A DNA stretch of 64,000 nt. It comes from Paramecium pentaurelia (taxonomy: Eukaryota; Ciliophora; Oligohymenophorea; Peniculida; Parameciidae). Under the pieces are notes generated by a model. That model was not told the origin of the DNA. It searched no databases and saw only the letters and a list, made by a program, of their open reading frames with translations. Every line of letters starts with the position of its first letter. The stretch's first letter is position 1. Position numbers and translations under genes: made by a program. Below, piece after piece: positions 36,438 to 50,381 of this stretch. The stretch lies in NCBI GenBank assembly GCA_905183005.1, contig CAJJDO010000105.1, forward strand, positions 237,686 through 301,685, read 5' to 3'.

Positions 36438-38701
36438 TCATATTTAAATATTATTCTCTATACAAGCCATATATAAATGATGTGAAAACTATTAAAGTTC
36501 TTATTTTTATTTTGATACTATAAATTATATATATAAATAAAATACTTTAATCCAAATTCTTCATATATTTATTCAATTCTTTTTCATAAATTTAATTTCT
36601 CTATTCTTATCTAAATAAATTTCTTTTTAATTCATCTTTGGTTGGACTCTAATATAGTCTCTACCTTTTTTTAATTAAAGATTCTTATTTATTAGATTTT
36701 TCAGAATTCATTTTCCATACACTAAATAATTATATACAAATATTTTACTTTTCTTTTTTATCATCATTTTAAATTTCACTTAATTTTTCTTATAAATCAA
36801 ATATTGATTTATGAAGTACAAAATTTGCTCTCTCTAATTCTGTATATTCTTATTCTTTTTTATCCAAAAAATTACGTAATATCATATTTTATTTAGTTTA
36901 TTCAATTAATTATGTTTATAGTGTAGCTATTTACTTATCAAAATAATTTACTTAAAAGATTTAATGATTCTAAATATTAATTAGTTTTTTAAAGACTCTT
37001 TTATAACCATGTCTTAGTTTCTTTTTAGTTTTCATTTTATACATTTAAATCTTTATTTGATTAAAATTTTAATTTCTTTGCAGGTGTAAATTCTTTATTT
37101 TTTTTAATTCCTGATACCATATCTTTAACATCTTATATTTCAAATGAGAATTTATTTTTCATTTCACTAATTTATTATTTAAGTGAAACATTTTCTTATT
37201 CTAATACTTTAATTTATTAATCTGATTCACAACTATCAGTTTAAGTTATACATTCAACCAAAAGTTTTGGATTCAAGACTCCTTTAGTTTCAACAATATT
37301 TCTAAAATAATTTAGATAATTTGAATTTTCATTTGATGTAGAAATTAATTCTTAATTACATCTTTATAATTAATGAATTTATTCCTATAATCGTTATTTT
37401 TCAACAATTTATTCTGTAATTGTTTTTAATTAATCTTCTATTAATATATTTTTTTCTTTAACTAATTCTTTTATTTATTTAATTGTATTTTATTCTTCTT
37501 AACTTTAATTTTTATAAAAGTCTAATTATTATTATATTTCTTATAATTAATTTTAATAATTTTCCACTTATTCAATCATTTCATTATATGCTTCACTCTA
37601 AAAATTATTACATTCTTAAATTTCATTGATATTTACAGTATTTTTTAATGCACCTGCAGACATACCAAATCTCATTGTATTAACTGATTCTAAATAATTT
37701 TCATTATTTTAACTTATAGTTAATAACATAACAGTTAATGAATTACCATTTAAACTAGGTTTAAGTATTTTAGTTAATTTAGAATCTCTAAAATTAACAA
37801 ATTAATCTTTTTTATTTTCCTTTAATTTAGAAACAACATTTTAAAGTGCTAATAAACTTTTATTAATTAAAAATCCTTCTTTTCTTCTTAATCCTTCAGC
37901 TTATGTTTTTGATAATCCTTCAGAACCAGCTAAATCAACTAAATGAAGATAAGAATTGCGAATAATAAATGGTGGACATTTCTATCTTGCTTCTATTGCT
38001 ATTTATAAAATAACATGAGATCTAGAAGAATTATCATTCATTTTAGTTTCTCCAAAATGTCTTTATTCTTCACCTAATTTACTAAAAATAAATGAGTAAA
38101 ATTATATACAAAATTTCTTCAAATTAATTTAAAGAATTAATAGTTTCCCATTTATATTCATTAGATGTATTAGGTTTCATTTCTTATAGATCTCTAATCA
38201 AAAGATCATAAATATTTTCATTGTAAATTTCAATGTATGAAATCTTTAAATTACAATAGGTATCAGTAATCTATGATCACATAGAATTTAAACTTTATTA
38301 ATGGATTGAAGTAAATAATCAATAGATAATTAAATAAGTCCTGGTTCTTTATTACTTCCTTTCATTGTATATGTTTTTCCAGAACTTGTCTATCCATATG
38401 CACAAATTGAGCCATTATATCCTAAAAGACATTTCTATACAATAGGTTAGACCATTTTAGTGAAAATATCTTTAGATGATGCTGCTTCATCAAATACCTA
38501 TTGTTATTTGAATAGATTTACATTATCAAATGAAAAGCGCTCATTAGATTTTTTAACAATGACTGATTTCTCATTAACAATATTACATATTTTATCATTA
38601 GAATCAGTGGGTCTTAATCTCAAACCAACTAATACATTTTCAACATGTTATTCATGATATTTAGATTTGGTTTATTATTCTACACCTTTCATGTTGCTCA
38701 T
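36438..38701 (-). CDS. Kinesin motor protein
   Basis: 702 residues after introns of 24, 23, 28, 25, 27 and 28 nt; exact codon sum. An N-terminal motor domain of about 340 residues has the P-loop YGQTSSGKTYT, IEIYNENIYDLL, switch I NDNSSRSH, switch II VDLAGSE and the microtubule-binding region RDSKLTKILKPSLNGNS. A coiled-coil stalk of about 350 residues follows. The N-terminal motor indicates plus-end movement in general; the subfamily cannot be set by eye. It shares a 73-bp divergent promoter region with the DEAD-box helicase gene. Confidence 0.92.
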
Positions 38702-38774
38702 TTTAAATTTAAATTATATAAACACATATGAATTTCACAATAATTAACTTTACCATTAATTAAAAATATAAAAA

Positions 38775-40486
38775 ATGAGTAGTTCAGAAATACAATCAGA
38801 TTCTGAAGATCTAATTTAAGGATAAAAAGATTTCGATTTCTATGCTGATCTCTTAAATCCTGCTGAAAAATTAAGAAAAAGAATTCAATAATCAACATAA
38901 AATCAAATTACTAAATTAGTCAAATCAGCTAAAAAAAATGAAAAGTAATAAAAGAAAACTAAACAAATAATTTAAAAGATTAAAAATGAAGATTTATAAG
39001 AAAATAATCAACCATAATATGATTCTAAAATATTTGCTACTAATACTGATTTCCAATAATTAAAACTTAATAAATCATTGATTAAAGCTTGTCATGAATA
39101 AGGATACAAATATCCTACTCAAATTTAAGCATAAATCATTCCATTAGTTTTAGCAGGTAAAGATGTACTAGCAAGTTCATGTACAGGTTCTGGAAAAACT
39201 GCAGCATTTTTATTACCTTTAATGCAAAGATTTGGAAACACTAAAAGTTAAAAATATTCAAAAGCTTTAATTGTAATGCCTACAAGAGAATTAGCATTAT
39301 AATGTTATGAAATGTTTTAAAAATTAAATTAATTTTCAAATTCTACTGCTGCCCTTGTAATTGGAGCTGTTCCTATCTAATAATAAGAAGCAGAATTAAG
39401 AAGATATCCTGATATAATTATTGCTACTCCAGGAAGAATAGTTGATTTAATGAAAAATTCATTTAGTATTGATTTATCAAGGTAATTTATTATCACATTA
39501 TATTATATAGTATAGAAGTACTTGTTTTAGATGAAGCTGATAGATTAATGGAAATGGGATTTGAAGCAGAAATTAAAGAAATATTATAATAAACACCTAG
39601 AGATAGATAAACTGTTTTAGTAAGTGCTACATTAAAAGCTACTGTTAAATAACTTTCATTATTGGCTCTACATAAACCAGTTAAAGTTAGTGTTGATTAT
39701 GTTGATGGTTTAGCTTATGGTTTAAAGTAATATATACTTAGAATAGATTCTGATGATGAAAAAGATAGAGAAGCAACGTAAATTAATATATATATATTAA
39801 ATTAGACTTCTTGCTTTATTGTAAAAGAAATTTACTGAAAAAACTATTATATTTGTTAGAACTAAACATGATTGTCATAGATTATAAATTCTTTTAGGTC
39901 TAAAAGATTTAAGTTGTTGTGAATTACATGGAAATTTAACACAATAATAAAGAATTTAAGCTTATGAAGATTTTAAAGTATCTTATTTATTTTTATTATA
40001 TTTAAGGAAGGAAAATACTAGTATTTATTAGCTACTGATCTTGCTGCAAGAGGATTAGATATTGCTAATGTTAAAGCTGTCATTAATTATGAAATTCCTT
40101 ATGAAACATCAAGATATATTCATAGAGTTGGTAGAACTGCTAGAATTGGAAATCAAGGTGTTTCTGTGACAATTTGTTTAAAAAGAGAAGTTTCTTAATT
40201 TAAATAAATGATTAAAGAATCTAAATAAAAGTTATTTAAATTAAATTTCAATCCAGAATCTATTAATGAAATTAAATAAGAACTTAAATAATTAGAATCT
40301 AAAATTAAAAAGATTATTAAAGAAGAAGTATTTGAAAAAGAAATTCATTAAACTGAAATTTTAGCATAAAGAGCATAAAATCTAATACAACATAGAGTTG
40401 AAATTATGAGGAAACCTAAAAAAGAATGGATTTAATCAGCATAATAAAAGAAACTAAGAAATCAAATATAAGAAGAAGATGATTGA
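38775..40486 (+). CDS. DEAD-box RNA helicase, Drs1/DDX27 type
   Basis: 541 residues after introns of 29, 28 and 29 nt; exact codon sum. All helicase motifs are visible: the Q-motif Gln in YPTQIQAQIIP, motif I SSCTGSGKTAAFL, PTRELA, TPGR, DEAD (VLDEADRLMEMGF), SAT, then FVRTKHD, ATDLAARGLDI and HRVGRTAR. The C-terminal tail with MRKPKKEWI is characteristic of Drs1/DDX27, nucleolar helicases for 60S ribosomal subunit assembly. The first 100 residues are acidic then basic, as in that family. Family assignment beyond DEAD-box rests on the C-terminal signature. Confidence 0.9.
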
Positions 40487-40556
40487 TTTTTTTGTTTATA
40501 TTTCGATAAAATTAACATATATATATTCTTTATATAAAAAGTTTAGTTTTTTTATT

Positions 40557-43500
40557 TCAATGATTTTGTGAATCATTACTGAGATAACTTACATTTACAT
40601 TGTCTTTTACTTATTCATTAAGTCTACAATTCTCTTCCATTAATGCTGAATTACTTTTTGTTAATCGATCAATTTATTCTTCTAATTATTTAACTAAATT
40701 TATTTTTTAAAAATACTTTATATTTATTATTCCATTATTAAAATTTTATTTTATTCTAAATCATTTTATAATTAACATATTAATTCATCTTTATTTTATG
40801 TAACCAAACCACCTTAATTTTTTAATTACTCTTATAATATTTATATTTATTCTTCTAATTTTTTATTTTTTCTATTATTTTAATTTACTTGACTATCTTT
40901 TATAGATAATTATTAAGATTTTCTTAATATTTCATTTTCTAATGTTTCAATCTTACTCTAATATTCAGATAACTATTATTCATATTATTAGTTTTATTTT
41001 TTTAGTTTAAGAATGTCCTCTTATAATTATTATTTTAAATTTATAAATTCTTATTCTTTCTATACATCAATTGAATCTGAATTTTATATTATTAATTATT
41101 ATAAATTCTTAATTTTTTCATCTTTCTCTTATATTTCTTAATTTAATTAATTATTATATTCTGATAATTCTTCATTTTATTATTATAAATCTACAACTTT
41201 TGTTATTTATAATCTAATTTCATTATTTAATCTTAAGTTAGATTATTCTAAACCTTATTTCATCATCAATTCTTCTTCCAATCTATCAATTTATTATTAT
41301 AATTCATTTCTAATAGATTACTTTTAACACGGTAAACTTCTTGATTTTATATTATCTTAATCTAAATTATGAATTTCAGAATTAGAAAGATTATTAGAAA
41401 TAGGAATCATTTATATTTATTATTCATATTCTTATTTCTATTTTTATATTACTTATTTTAATTAATCTATTTCTTATTTTTATATTTTATTTTCTTAAAC
41501 TATTTCTTAAAAAGTTTATTCAAAATATTAATATTATGATTATCTTTTTTTATCACTATCATAAATATCATGTGATTAATATTGATGTTATAAAATTAAT
41601 TCATTATCTATATTATATTTTGAATTGAAACTTTTATTAATGAGATATGTTTCTGAACTTCTATCTAAAGAAAATGATTTATCTTATTGTTCTTTTAAAT
41701 CCTCATATAATTTATTAATTTGTTGTAATAATCCATCATTTTATTTAGTCAATGTTTTTATTTAATCTTACTATTTCTCTATTAATTAATTTTTTTAATT
41801 TATTGTTTATTCATATTAAATTATCTTTTCATTTAAACCTTAATCGAATGGTTTACATAATGAATTATTTTTTGATCTTACAGGAGATTTTTCTCTACTT
41901 ATACTTAAAATTTATTATTCCATTTAAGCAAATTATTCTTATAAACACTCTATTTATTAATTTAATTGATTTTTCTCTAAAGATTCTTGATTTAATTTTT
42001 GATTCAATTATGGAATAATCTCATTTTAATATTTATTAATTTATTAATTCAATTAAGTAATTTAGTTATTCAAATTATTAATTTATTGATCTTTTTTTAA
42101 AATTTGATCATCTAAATTTTTGAATTTTAAATTCTATTATGATATTTCATTATCTTTATTTTATATTTATAAAGTCAAATCATTAAACTTCTTTTTTTAA
42201 CTTACATTTTTTTATTATTCATTATCAAGTTCTTTACTTAGATATTAACTTTATTATTAGAGCTAATTTATTTATTAATCTTTTTCTTTTAATAATATTT
42301 GTAATTCTTATTTATATTATTCACTAGTATGTAATTTAATTTCGAATTCATCTTTCTTATTTTATTAAATATCAAAATTACTTTTTAAATTATCTATAAC
42401 TTTTTATTATTATTCACATTAAATACTTAATTTTATTTTATCTTATTCTATTTATTAGTATTTTCTTAATTATTCATTAAATTCTTTATCTCTATTAATC
42501 TATTATATATTTTATAATTCTTGTATTTTATTATTTAATTGTTAATTTTCTCTTTATAATTTTTCACCTTCCAATTATAATTACATTTTTAATTTAGTAA
42601 TTGATTTATTATTTTCAATTTATTCATCTAAATCTAATTACAAATCTTCCATTTATTTTTATTACTTTTATATTATATCAGATAATTCTATATTTTCTTA
42701 TGTTAATTCTTATTTAATCTCTTTTATTTAAATTAATTCATTTTCTAATATTGATAATTTTTCATATTATTTCTATGTTTATTCTTTTCTTATTTTTTCA
42801 ACTTATTATTAACTTTAAATAAATTCATGTTTATAAAATTCAGAATCCTACATTGTAATTTGTAATTTTCCTTTGATTAATTATATTTCTTTTTAATAAT
42901 GTAATATTTCATCTTCTAATTACATTAATTTAGCATTTTCTTATTATTTTATAATTTATTATTATTAATATTATGCTTATTCAAAAGATTAAATTTAAAT
43001 TCTAAGTGATTTTATTTCATTTTATAATTCTTGATTATCATTTTCTCTAACATCAATATGAGATTTAGAAAATGAATGAGAAATATTTGTCATTTTTAAC
43101 TCTTACAATTCAAAATTCAAATTATTTAATTGTAAAGCAAGTCCTTTATTTTATTAAATTAATTGTTCAACTTAATTAGATTTCATAAATAAATCATTCT
43201 CTTATTATTAATAAACTTAATCCTTCTTTCTTAATTCTTCTTATATTCTGTTAATTTATAGATCTTTTTCTTTTAGTTATTCAATTAATTTATTAATTTA
43301 TGTTTCAAGTCTAGATTTTATTGAATTGTGTACTTCATTAATATTTTTATTTTCTTATCCTAATTTACTAATAACTTATTATAATTCTATCATATTATTT
43401 TGACTATTAGTTTAAATAATCTATAACTAATGAGTTTTATCTGCTAATTGATTTTTTAATTATGCAATTTCACTTTCTTAACTTTAATATTATTTCTTTT

Positions 43501-46500
43501 CATTTTAATTGATAATAATTGATTCAGAATATTATTTAGAGTATGTAATTTCTCTTGTAAGTTTATTGTTTTCAAATTAAAGATCAGATAATATTATTTA
43601 TTATTTTCTAATTTCAGTATCATACTATAATTATAATTTTTAAATCTATTAATTTAATAATCTATTTTCATTTTCTAATTTAAAAATATCTTATTAGTAT
43701 TTTTAATTATTATCTTCTAATTTATTATCATTTATAATAACTTTATATCTATTTTCATTAATTTATATATTTTATAACTATTAATTTAATTTATCAATAT
43801 CATTTTGTAATATTAATATTTATCTTGAATGTTATTCTTTATTAGATATTAATTATTAATTTAATAAATCATTTTCATTTTAAAGAGATTTAATTTACTC
43901 TTAACATTTAATTTAATTATCCTAATTTAATTATTCTTATCTTATTTCTAATTTTAATTATTAATTTTCATTAAATAACATTTCTTTCTAATTTTCTAAT
44001 AATTTATATTCTTTTGCCTCATAAACTTTAGATCCTAATACACTTTCACTTATTGATAAATTACTTTAATTTAAATCTTTAAAAGCATTTTATTATGTTT
44101 ATAATCTTACTATTTCTTCAGTTAAATTCTTATTTTATTATTATAATTATTGAATTTAGATACTAAATTGTCTTTCAGCACTTTAAGGAAATAATTTAAG
44201 TGTTCTATTTTCTTCTTATAATTACATTTATTTTTATTTTAATTCAAATATAGAGTTTTCTAATTATTTAATTTTTCCATTTAAATATTCTTTATCTTAC
44301 ATTAAAGTAGAATAATCATCTCTTAATTAAATATTCTCTCTCATTAAATTATCTTTAGTTTTTTAATAATCATCAATTTAATTTTAAAGTAATTTAATTT
44401 CATTATTATCTTAATTATTATTTTCTATTTCTCTTATTTAATTTTTATATTTTACAATTTCTTATTCTAATATTTTGATTTTATCCAATTATTAATTATC
44501 TTTTTATAATTGAATATCTAATTTAGATTATATTTCTTCATTCTTTTTTTTAAATATAATACATTATTATTCTAATTCTTTATATTAATCACTATTAAAT
44601 ATTTTAGAATTTATCATATTATCAGTGAATGATTTAGATGAATTAATGTCAGCTAGATTTCTAATTTATTCAGTAAGATGTGTATTTTCTTCTACTAATC
44701 TTTTATTTTATTTAATTAATTATTCAAATTATTTTTTAATTTGATTAGAATCCTATAAATCATTAGTTAATTTTTCTATTTTCTTTTTCATCTTTGAAAT
44801 TTCTAAATTATGTATTTATTACATTCTTTCAATTTATTATTCTAATTAATTATTAACAACATTATCTTATATTTATGAATCTTTCATTGTACCTTATAAT
44901 ATAGATGATTAATCAAATTTCTCTCTTAATTATCTAATTTCTTCAAATAATTTCAAATTTTCCTCTAAATATCTTTTATTAGTTTCAGTTAACTTCTATA
45001 TTTACAAATCTCTATCTGATTATTATTTCTATGGTTTTATTTATTTCTTTTTAGATAATTCTTCTTCTAAAATAGATACTTTTTTTTATAAATATTAATT
45101 TTCCTATTCTAATTATTCAATTTTAGTTTTCATAACAGGATCTTCCATCATAGACATAGACATACTAATTCTACTCATATTTTTCATCATTTCTAATTCT
45201 AATTATAATTCTTTAATTTTATTTGTTGATGTTGCTATTTCTTACATTAATTTCTAATTAACTTATAATAATCTCTCTTTTTCTGTATCATTATTTTAAG
45301 TTATTGTTTTTGAAGATTAACCAAATTTTTATTATTTATTTAATTCTTCTTATAATTTTAATTTTTCATTATTACATTCTTATAATTTCTCTTAATATTA
45401 TTTTAATTTCAATTCATCCAAAAATTAAGATTAAGATAATGATTTATCACATTTATCATTCTTTTCATTCAATGCCATAGTTAATCTACCATTTTAATTC
45501 ATCAAATCAGTTTCTCTCTATTTTAATGTATATACTTCATTTTTTAATGATTATATTAATCTATCCATACTATCTAATTAATCTTTTGTTGCAACATTAG
45601 ATCTACTATTCATTTCTATTATATTATCATTATAATACCTAATTCTTTATTATCTTTCATTAATTTATCAATCTATTATTGAAATTTCTGTTTCTCATTT
45701 TAAAGTTGAATTAATTCTTATTTAAGTTGATTTATTTATATTTAATTATTTTATCTAAAGTCTTAACTAGTTGCCATCATAATATTAGATTAAATTGGTT
45801 CAAATTTTTTAATTGGCATAACTGATTTCTCATTTATCAATTACAATAATTAAGCATTCAATAATTATTAAAAGTTAACTTACTTTTAATTCAATTTTCC
45901 AATATTATAAGCTATAAATTTTAAATGTACTCTCTTCAAACATTACATTGAAATAAAAAACGCACAAAATGCATCTAATTTATATTTACTTATATTACCT
46001 TTATCATCTTTACATTTAAATTTCATTATCTAATTATTAAACTATACTTATAGTTAATTCTAATTTGGAAGTATATATTAATCTGCATATTCAATTTTTT
46101 ATTAGGTTGTACTATTTTCTAAATATTCTAAAGAAAATATCCAATTCTAATCATTACAAATAATCTATTATCTAACATAATCTCCTCTATAGTTACTTCA
46201 TATTATTGTGATATAATTAGGAGAGTTTATTCTCTAATTAAGTGGAAATTTGAATTTTTTGAAATTCTATTGTTGCCTATCCTTCATAGCCTGATTCGAA
46301 TGGTTGTACAATTGCCTCAATCTTATAACCAATATCGAATATGCTACATGGATAAATATTGCCCTATGTCTCAATTTTAATTCGTTCATTATCTAATTTC
46401 TTAAACCATTAAAATTTGCATCCTAATGGTATTTAGTTAATTTTTGATGAGAATGCATTAATTGTAATGTTAATTGTTTCATTTAATTATGATGCTTAGA

Positions 46501-46567
46501 TTTCCAAATGATAGTTAAAGTTCCCCTTAATTTAATAATTCATATTAAATAAATGTTATTTTAACAT
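40557..46567 (-). CDS. Giant coiled-coil protein with an Ig-like (AIR9/A9-type) N-terminal region
   Basis: About 1,979 residues after introns of 25 nt (46172-46196), 23 nt (near 45600) and 23 nt (near 40700); exact codon sum. Residues 1-230 look like beta-sandwich repeats of the A9 type (IPLGCKFQWFKKLDN, CSIFDIGYKIEAIVQP). The remaining 1,700 residues are coiled coil, extremely Gln/Asn/Lys/Glu-rich, with short breaks such as SREKSPVRSKNN that could be phosphorylated. I checked several long stretches and found one open frame without TGA. A structural role in basal bodies or cortex is a guess. The minus-strand assignment explains the long pyrimidine-rich plus strand. Confidence 0.7.
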
Positions 46568-46639
46568 GATTCAGATTTTTTCATTAAACCAAATGCATTT
46601 CTTAAACTACTCAAATAAGGAAATCCAAAAACTATTAAA

Positions 46640-47044
46640 ATGAAAAAAAGAAAACCTTAAAATATTATAGGAAATAGAAAATAATTGAACACATTACACT
46701 TCTCCAAACCTATTTTTTTATTATAAATTCCTGATGAATCAAAAAGTAATAGAAAATTAAGTAACAATACTTTTCATAATGCTTAATCATAAATTACAGA
46801 TAAAAAAAAGATAGTATTATCTTCATCAAAAGAATCTCATCTTGATTATAGCATATAAAATTATTAAGATTATGAAATTCCTTATGAAATACATACTTAA
46901 ATGCCTACTTCTTAGATAAATCCTAAATACATAATATAATAAAAATAAGGTTGTAATTTGGGTAGACTACCTAATTTTAAATTATAAATAATCAATCAAA
47001 TTCCAAATCTAAGATAATAATAAATGATAATGAAATAATTATGA
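46640..47044 (+). CDS. Unknown small protein
   Basis: 134 residues in one intron-free frame, from the ATG at 46640 (upstream ATGs run into TGA) to 47042-47044. The start is basic (MKKRKPQNIIGNRKQL), then Ser/Gln/Tyr-rich. No hydrophobic segment or known motif. It is divergent from the giant coiled-coil gene with 72 bp between starts and convergent with COX11 at 16 bp. Its separate existence is supported mainly by the open frame and by how well it fills the gap. Confidence 0.5.
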
Positions 47045-47060
47045 TTATATATAATTAGCA

Positions 47061-48005
47061 TCAATTTTTTGATTCTTACTACTCCTTTTATGCTTCAGCA
47101 GCTTCTAAAGGATTATCATAAGCCCATTCATCAAAGTCTTCAATTTCTTGATCTGTAAATTTAGTACTCTAATATATTTCTAATTAATAAATTACTTTTA
47201 TTTTATTTAATTCACCATCACTCAATGCTCCTGATTTTTTTGCATCTCTTAATTTTTATAATATCATTTTATTTTTCTTTACAGTCTTATATTCATTCTC
47301 TGCTAATTATGCTAGTTCTTAATTTTTGGCTTTATAAAATTTGTACATAATCTTAATCTAAGAACATTTAACTAAAAGATTTATACATCTTCACATTTTT
47401 TTAGAAGTGGGTCTTCATTGATTTCTGGTTCTAAATAAAAGTAAATGGGCAATTAGAGTTCTTCTTTTGGATTAAGTAGTTATTAATTAAAGCAAAAACA
47501 TTGAATTTTTGCAAAATATAGTCCTGCATCTTCAGGGAAAATTTAGTATGTTGCAAAACCTTAAATAATTATAATATAAAACCTACTACTGCTTAGTCAT
47601 TTCTATTATAGGCTCTATAAAAGACTAAGGCAGTTTCTCCTGCATGAACAGTAACATTCTATTAAACAGGAAGAAACTCCCAATTTGCTTCAGGATCAGT
47701 TTCAGCTCCAAATTCAATATGAAATTTTCTAAAGACATCCACTTAGAAATAAAAAGAATGATAATACATTTTTTGCCTTTCATTGAATAATCCTTTTTAT
47801 CATAATCTCCTTCCAAACCAAAATGCTCACACCACAATCTATAAAATGGAACAGCACCAAAAGCACATCCAAAAGCAGCACCATATAAACCAATGTTATA
47901 TAGTAATTCTTATCTTCTTTTCTTTTTGAAATCTGTCAAATTATGTTAAATGTTAGATCTACGAGAGTGTTTGAATGAATAAAACAATTTAGATAGTTTA
48001 AACAT
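47061..48005 (-). CDS. COX11: Cytochrome c oxidase assembly protein COX11 (CtaG family)
   Basis: 288 residues after introns of 26, 23 and 29 nt; exact codon sum. A short basic mitochondrial-type N-terminus is followed by one membrane segment in YNIGLYGAAFGCAFGAVPFYRLWC, the family signature. Then come the soluble copper domain (NVTVHAGETALVFYRAYN) and the copper-ligand motif KIQCFCFNQQLLNPKEE with Cys-Phe-Cys, and LPIYFYLEPEINEDP. COX11 delivers copper to the CuB site of cytochrome c oxidase at the inner membrane. After the usual end there is an extra Lys/Glu-rich tail of about 90 residues (SGALSDGELNKIKVIYQLEI), not present in familiar COX11 proteins. Confidence 0.93.
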
Positions 48006-48057
48006 TATTAATATAAAAATTGGAATAAAATTGTTAGATATAGTCGAATAAAATAAA

Positions 48058-50297
48058 TCAATCAATTTCAGCCAATAAATCTTCTTCTTCATGTTATAAT
48101 TGATCAACTAATTATTTATGACTAATATCTTCTTTATTTAAAAACTAAAATTATTAAAATAAAATATTACTTCTTATGCTTCATCAACACTAATATTAGA
48201 TTTCTAATTCTCTATATTACTAATTAAAGTGATTCCTTATTAAACAATCTAAGCCCAAAAAACAAGTTGACTATATTTCTCTTTAAGAACATGTAAATAT
48301 TTATTAAATACTGGAGCTTCATCTTCTGTAATACAAGCTTTTCTCATTTCTTTTAGACATTCAAGTGCTTTTGGATAAAAACTACCTTTAAGAGATTGAT
48401 CAACAAGTTGAATAACCACTTTTTGTATTTATTATAAAGCTGTATCAACTAGATCTATTCTCTTTTCTGTAATCATTTTTTTGAAATCTGATATAGGATC
48501 AACAGTTCCAATTTCTTTTATAATATCATCATTAAATCCTAATTTTTATTTAGCAAACATATTAACCATTTCTTCCTCTTCTTAATTAATTTCAACAACT
48601 TCATCTTCAACTTATTATTAAACTTATTCTGTTGATTATTCTTCAAATAGTTGTTTCCAAAATACTTTCTTATCTGATTATTTTTTCATTTCATTAACTT
48701 TAAATTTAAAAGCAGTTTTAATTTTTTAAAGTGCTTCTTTAGCATAATTATAAACCCTTATTTCTGGATGTAAATACTCTAAAATAAGAGGTGATATAGG
48801 AGGTAATACATCAGTTCTAGTTATGGCTTTATGCATGACTACTTATTGAAAATATTATCTAGTTGGATTAGCAACATATTTCATTTTAAGAAGTTCTTCA
48901 AATTATCCATCTTCTGTAGGCATCTTTTCTAAATCCATACTATCAATCATAGCAGAAACTGCCATTTATTATGGAGGAGTAGATCTCTTTAAAGCAGCAA
49001 ATTGAAAATGTCTTATATCTTCAGTTGTAGGTAATGAGATCATCCAGAAACACTATGAATTTTTTGATTTATGTGGTAATAACATAATCAATTTAGGTGC
49101 TGTTTTTTCTCTGCCTACAAATCTTGCTATGGCTACTTTTCTAGTTGCTATTAGTGCAATAACTAAAGCAGCTAAAGCTTTTTGTTATTTCTGATTTTCT
49201 ACTGCAATGACCATATCAACAGTTGATATATAATAATATCTAGGTATATGAGATCGATCCACAAAACCTAATAATTAAAATTAACGAGGACATTAATATT
49301 TCATTTTATCTTCCATTATTTAATCTACAGGAACTAGATTTCTACCATATTAATATCCTCTAATAATATTGTCTTTTTCTATTGGTGTCATATTAGGATC
49401 TTCTGGATTATAATAGATAAGATCATTTCTAACATGATTCTTATGAATATCAGTTTGAAATTCACCAAGAGTAGAATGTTTTTTAAGATTAGGTAATCTT
49501 TCTTCAAAACATCTTTTATATATGAGTACTTGAATAGATATTTCATCATTAATTTAAAAATCTCCTCTGAATGATGCTCTTGCTTATAATGATCTAGTAT
49601 GAAATTAAGAATATAATTCAAATGCAACATTAGCTGGAAATATTCTCATATTATTTCTTAATTCTTAAACCATCAAAAATACATAACGAGAATTAATAGA
49701 TTATTCTTAACATTGATATGAAGCTGTAAGCATTCTATTATTAAGAGCTTCAAATTCTTCAGGTTTATCAGGATCATCCATATCTCCATTATAATCATTC
49801 ATAAAATCAAGTGCAATAAAATTAATTTTAACATCTACTTTTTCAATCATCTTAATTAATTTAGTTATCTATTTTTCACTATAATCAGTTTATCCACAAC
49901 CAGCTGTTAATATAAATATCTTCTTTTCCATTTTTTTTGTTTTAGCATGATCATCTAATGCATGTACTGCTTTATCTAATGCATCAAATATATCTCCACC
50001 TACTTATTATGCAACATCATGATTAGGTAAATCACTAAGATTTCTAAAAAAATCTAAATCTGGAATTGATAAATCTTAGATGTACAATGTTTTACCATCT
50101 GGTGCTTCTTCTGTACCAAATAAAATTAATCCAACTTCATGATTCTTATAATTAAATATCTTTTATTAAATCATCAATCCTAAACAATCTACTGCCAATT
50201 CTAATCTGCTTAACTTCTTATTTCCACCCTATTAATATTGACTATACATTGATGCTCCAACATCTAATAATATTAAAGTAGCTTCTCTTCCAGACAT
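48058..50297 (-). CDS. KU80: Ku80 DNA-end-binding protein (XRCC5 family)
   Basis: 737 residues after one 26-nt intron near the 3' end; exact codon sum and close to the human length of 732. An N-terminal vWA-like domain (TLILLDVGASMYSQY, HEVGLILFGTEEAP) is followed by the Ku core with IIRGYQYGRNLVPVDQIMEDKMKY, RYYYISTVDMVIAVEN and SAMIDSMDLEKMP. The C-terminal helical domain ends WAQIVQQGITLISN, and the final acidic EEEDLLAEID resembles the DNA-PKcs-binding tail. Ku80 pairs with Ku70 on DNA ends for end joining. In Paramecium, Ku also acts in programmed excision of internal eliminated sequences; several KU80 paralogues exist and I cannot tell which this is. Confidence 0.93.
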
Positions 50298-50381
50298 ATT
50301 TTCACTTATTTTTTATATCTCTATAAATTCATTATTATAATTTGTATATTCAAAAATTGTATGTATTATTTATCTTTATTA

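Noticed and set aside
41752..42018. 88-aa hydrophobic frame on the plus strand
   Set aside because: It is antisense to coiled-coil coding sequence; Gln/Lys/Glu codons read backwards give Leu/Phe/Ile. No membrane-protein gene is implied.
46172..46230. Apparent frame break and in-frame TGA in the N-terminal part of the giant coiled-coil gene
   Set aside because: A 25-nt intron at 46172-46196 (minus strand, GTAACT...GTTAG) restores the frame and removes the need for the TGA-containing frame.
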